Source of the DNA: a virus
Length of the DNA stretch: 25,444 bases
Reading direction: 5' to 3' (one strand)
Virus record (IMG/VR): IMGVR_UViG_3300028008_000099
Location: 1 to 25,444 of that record
Shown here: piece after piece, positions 23,047-25,444 of the stretch
How the letters are laid out: every line of letters begins with the position of its first letter
Position numbering within the stretch: position 1 is the stretch's first letter
Notes under the pieces: generated by a model
Database searches by the model: none
The model's input: only the letters and a program-made list of their open reading frames with translations
What the model was told of the DNA's origin: nothing
Program-made: the position numbers and the translations under genes

Positions 23047-24256
23047 TGGTTAATTCAAAATATGTCTTGCCGCTTTCGACATGAATAGCCTGTTGCCCGG
23101 TGTAATCTTGCCAGCGGTTAATGATGACATCGCAATAGACCGGATCTAGTTCCATCATCCGTGCGCGCCGTCCGTGTTTTTCGCAGGCGATAGCTATGGT
23201 GCCGGAACCAGCAAAACTATCCAGCACAAGATCATCGCCCTTTGTGTTGTTCAGCATTTGATATTCAAACAGCTCCACTGGCTTCATCGTTGGGTGCTCT
23301 GCATTCCGGTTTGGACGATCAAAGTTCAAGATCGTGGTCTGCTTGCGATCCGCGGCCCACAGATGCGCAGCGCCATCTTTCCAGCCGTATAAACAGGGTT
23401 CATGCTGCCAGTGATAATCTTGGCGACCCATAACCATCGATTGTTTTTTCCAGATTAAACACTGCCGGATCGTCCAGCCAATGTCGTGCGCCGCGCCGCG
23501 GAAGTTGTAACCCTCGCTATCTGCGTGCCAGATATAAAAGACAGAGCCAGCCTTCATGACCGCGTCCGCAGCAGTGTAACTATCCGCCAAGAATTGACGG
23601 AAATCCGTATCGCTCATTTCATCGTTTTTAATCACCAAGGCATCCGCGGTTTTGCCTTCATAGGCTACGTTATAAGGCGGGTCCGTTAGCCACATATCTA
23701 CAAGCTGATTTTCGCAAAGCTGCTCTAGTTGGTCTATGCTAGTCGCATCGCCGCACATCAAACGGTGCTTGCCCAAGGTCCAAATATCGCCTGGCACCGT
23801 AACAGGGTTGTCTTTTGCCTCCGGCACCTCATCGTCATCGGTAAGCCCCTCGCCCGCTTTGTGCAGCAAGCTAACCAGCTCGTCTTGGCTGAAGCCCATC
23901 AGTTCACCGAAATCGCCAGCTAAATCTTCCAGCTCAACTTTTAACGCGTCGATGTCCCAATCAGCATTCAGAGCGAGTTTGTTATCAGCAATCACCAGCG
24001 CCCGGCGCTTTCGATCATCAAGACCAGTAACTACTATGGCAGGAACAGTATCCATCTTGAGTTTTCTGGCAGCCAATACGCGCCCGTGCCCAGCGATAAG
24101 GTTGTTGCTGTCATCAATCAGAACAGGATTCGTAAACCCAAATTCACGGATTGATGCGGCAAGCTGAGCAACCTGATCATCGCTATGGGTGCGACTATTT
24201 AATGCGTATGGGATCAAATCCTCAACGCTGGTGATTTTATGTTGGTAAAATGTCAT
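23018..24256 (-). CDS. ParB-domain / beta-class DNA methyltransferase fusion
   Basis: The 412-residue protein has two parts. Residues about 8-130 are a ParB/Sulfiredoxin-like domain (LNSRTHSDDQVAQLAASIRE, then NNLIAGHGRVLAARKL). Residues 155-390 are an N6-adenine or N4-cytosine methyltransferase, with DPPY at 192-195 before FAGSGT at 348-353. That motif order is that of the beta class (as in CcrM). The segment between (roughly 270-325) is the likely target-recognition part. AAAGGCAA lies just before ATG. No cognate nuclease is visible, so it is probably an orphan enzyme that protects phage DNA or tunes packaging. Position between the two terminase genes is common for this fusion in phages. 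Confidence 0.88.
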   Translation of the reverse strand: MTFYQHKITSVEDLIPYALNSRTHSDDQVAQLAASIREFGFTNPVLIDDSNNLIAGHGRVLAARKLKMDTVPAIVVTGLDDRKRRALVIADNKLALNADWDIDALKVELEDLAGDFGELMGFSQDELVSLLHKAGEGLTDDDEVPEAKDNPVTVPGDIWTLGKHRLMCGDATSIDQLEQLCENQLVDMWLTDPPYNVAYEGKTADALVIKNDEMSDTDFRQFLADSYTAADAVMKAGSVFYIWHADSEGYNFRGAAHDIGWTIRQCLIWKKQSMVMGRQDYHWQHEPCLYGWKDGAAHLWAADRKQTTILNFDRPNRNAEHPTMKPVELFEYQMLNNTKGDDLVLDSFAGSGTIAIACEKHGRRARMMELDPVYCDVIINRWQDYTGQQAIHVESGKTYFELTNADNKKKRA

Positions 24257-24317
24257 TTTTGCCTTTGGGAAATTCTAGAAGGTTGTCAAAATCCTTAGAT
24301 CAACAAGAGATTCGACA

Positions 24318-24446
24318 ATGATTTACAAGTTTAAGAGTTCGCGCTTCCTGCGCTTGAAACGATACAATCAACAGATTTTGCAGCGGCTAAAGTTCAAAGC
24401 CTCAAAGGACAGCAATATCATAGATACTAATCACAAATGGGCCTAG
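24318..24446 (+). CDS. Possible 42-codon basic protein
   Basis: ATG 24318-24320 opens a frame to TAG 24444-24446, product MIYKFKSSRFLRLKRYNQQI then LQRLKFKASKDSNIIDTNHKWA. It has 11 Lys or Arg residues. An AAGAGA site lies about 7 bases before the ATG. It fills most of the gap between the divergent methyltransferase start and the plus-strand gene at 24487. Short length makes chance possible; a small regulator or nucleic-acid binder is conceivable. Confidence 0.35.
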   Translation: MIYKFKSSRFLRLKRYNQQILQRLKFKASKDSNIIDTNHKWA

Positions 24447-24486
24447 TGAGCTGGCATTGCGATTAAGGCTTACGGAGAAATGATCT

Positions 24487-24879
24487 TTGGATGAGTATGA
24501 CGAAAAAAGGATGGAAGAAGTCCATCAAGAAAATATTCGCAAAGCAAAAGAAGCTGCAGCCACTTCTTCTTTGAGCAGTGTTACCGAGCCAACAAGTCAA
24601 ATCGCTTCAAGTACTTCTGTCCAATCTACCTCTGATCGTATTGCAAAAAAAATCACTGACGGCTTTGGCATAACTAGAGATGGACCGCCACGAAAAGTAT
24701 CAGACGACGAAATAAGTGAATACCAAGGCTGGAGCGGTAGTAAGGCTAAACAAAAAAAACAGTCACGCAAGCGCACCCAAGCTCGGAGAGATGAACCATA
24801 CTTTGTTAAATTGACCATGGCTCTGGTAATTGGTGGGATTGGCTTAATGCTTTTTGTAGCGATTATCTCCAGTTTTTAA
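24487..24879 (+). CDS. Tail-anchored membrane protein with disordered basic region (moron candidate)
   Basis: The 130-residue protein starts with TTG 24487-24489; GGAGA lies about 9 bases upstream. ATG at 24511 is the only other in-frame start and has poor spacing. An acidic, charged N-terminus (DEYDEKRMEEVHQE) is followed by a Ser/Thr-rich region (about 25-48), a basic patch (SKAKQKKQSRKRTQARRDEP) and a C-terminal membrane segment (LTMALVIGGIGLMLFVAIISSF). The protein should hang from the inner membrane with its body inside the cell. No cysteines. It ends 11 bases before the convergent end of small terminase. Function unknown; a role in host takeover or exclusion is inference. Confidence 0.68.
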   Translation: MDEYDEKRMEEVHQENIRKAKEAAATSSLSSVTEPTSQIASSTSVQSTSDRIAKKITDGFGITRDGPPRKVSDDEISEYQGWSGSKAKQKKQSRKRTQARRDEPYFVKLTMALVIGGIGLMLFVAIISSF

Positions 24880-24890
24880 TTTGAGTAAGC

Positions 24891-25409
24891 TTAATGCGCA
24901 GGCATGGCGATTAAACCCTCAACCCCAATATCATGCAGCAAGCCGCGCGCCTGCGTTTCGTTCTTAGCCGTTCCGTTTATAGTGCGCGGATCACTGGAAA
25001 GCTGATTTAAAGACATGCTGCGGATCACAGCGAGCTGACGGCGCTCTAAATTATCCACCACAGCAAGCAGCGGATTTGCAATAAGCGTGCCGCGTTTATT
25101 TGAAATCAAAACGCCAGAGCGGTCCAACGTGGATTGGTGCTCGCGGATATCCGCTTCCATGCGAACAACCTTTGCCAGCAATATTAAATCCAAGTCTCGC
25201 CAATCCTCGCGTGCGCGTGCGCGGGTGAACTGGTTCCAAATGGTGTGCTCATCCTCTGATCGCAGAGCTATACCCTCCGGCAATGGCACGCTTTCAATAG
25301 CACCGGCGAAACCTGTCACGGCTGCCGTTGCGCTGTTCTTGTCAGATCGTTTTTTCAATGGTTTTTTCCGTAAACGCGATAACGCTCGACTGGGGGCGCT
25401 GGTTTCCAA
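24891..25409 (-). CDS. Terminase small subunit (P27-like)
   Basis: The 172-residue protein has an unstructured basic start (RLRKKPLKKRSDKN), then TIWNQFTRARAREDWRDLDL, LAKVVRMEADIREHQSTLDR, SGVLISNKRGTLIANPLLAV and DNLERRQLAVIRSMSLN. The VLxxNKRGxxxxNPLLxxxDxLxRRQLAxxRxxxL pattern matches P27-type small terminases that bind the packaging site. The only upstream start in frame is TTG 25407-25409; an AGGAAG site lies 14 bases before it, too far for comfort, and GTG near residue 31 is another choice. The gene is the first structural-strand gene of the window. Packaging recognition sites usually lie near or just upstream. Confidence 0.8.
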   Translation of the reverse strand: METSAPSRALSRLRKKPLKKRSDKNSATAAVTGFAGAIESVPLPEGIALRSEDEHTIWNQFTRARAREDWRDLDLILLAKVVRMEADIREHQSTLDRSGVLISNKRGTLIANPLLAVVDNLERRQLAVIRSMSLNQLSSDPRTINGTAKNETQARGLLHDIGVEGLIAMPAH

Positions 25410-25444
25410 AGACTAGGATTGAGCTTCCTACCCACCCCCCCAAT

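Noticed and set aside
25431-25444. C-rich tract at the right edge as an attachment or packaging site
   Set aside because: Only a short low-complexity run is visible, no matching copy was found elsewhere in the window, and the edge prevents context.

Overview
The window is the late structural region of a tailed phage or prophage with a long non-contractile tail (siphovirus type), most likely from a marine alphaproteobacterium. The host call is an inference. It rests on the tail-hub gene order, which resembles gene transfer agents and Rhodobacterales prophages, and on fibre N-termini that I recall from marine phages. No integrase, repressor, replication gene, tRNA, CRISPR array or insertion sequence is visible, so the window alone cannot say whether this is an integrated prophage or a free phage.

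Layout: all virion genes lie on the minus strand and read from right to left. Packaging comes first: small terminase (24891-25409), a ParB-fused DNA methyltransferase (23018-24256), a small membrane protein (22840-23046) and large terminase (21326-22840). Capsid genes follow: portal (19285-20502), prohead protease (18712-19284) and major capsid (17382-18620). The connector and neck genes span 15119-17106. The tail has a major tail protein (14611-15033), a tail assembly chaperone with a probable -1 frameshift extension (14046-14611), a tape measure (12064-14046), a four-gene hub and tip module (7859-12064), and then a fibre and adhesin module (1247-7856). That module holds two endosialidase-type chaperone domains, a glycine-rich adhesin with a putative assembly chaperone, and a protein built of eighteen 23-residue repeats. 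Most neighbouring genes overlap by 1-8 bases, often as TAATG, TGATG or ATGA, which points to translational coupling.

The unusual part is a scattered set of small plus-strand genes placed at the seams of the late operon: 204-434, 438-1016, 17142-17354, 20532-20831, 20853-21323, 24487-24879 and possibly 24318-24446. They point against the structural genes and several are visibly AT-richer. Nearly all carry a signal peptide or membrane segment, and the predicted exported ones contain even numbers of cysteines. They look like morons, meaning extra genes expressed from a lysogen or early in infection that act on the host envelope. Two of them appear to share a two-cysteine motif, once single and once duplicated. 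None has a function I recognise.

Other points of note are the A9 slippery site in the tail chaperone gene, hairpins flanking the major capsid gene, and a structured 85-base leader before the major tail gene. The window has no gene-free stretch over 300 bases; the longest, 24257-24486, holds one possible 42-codon gene.
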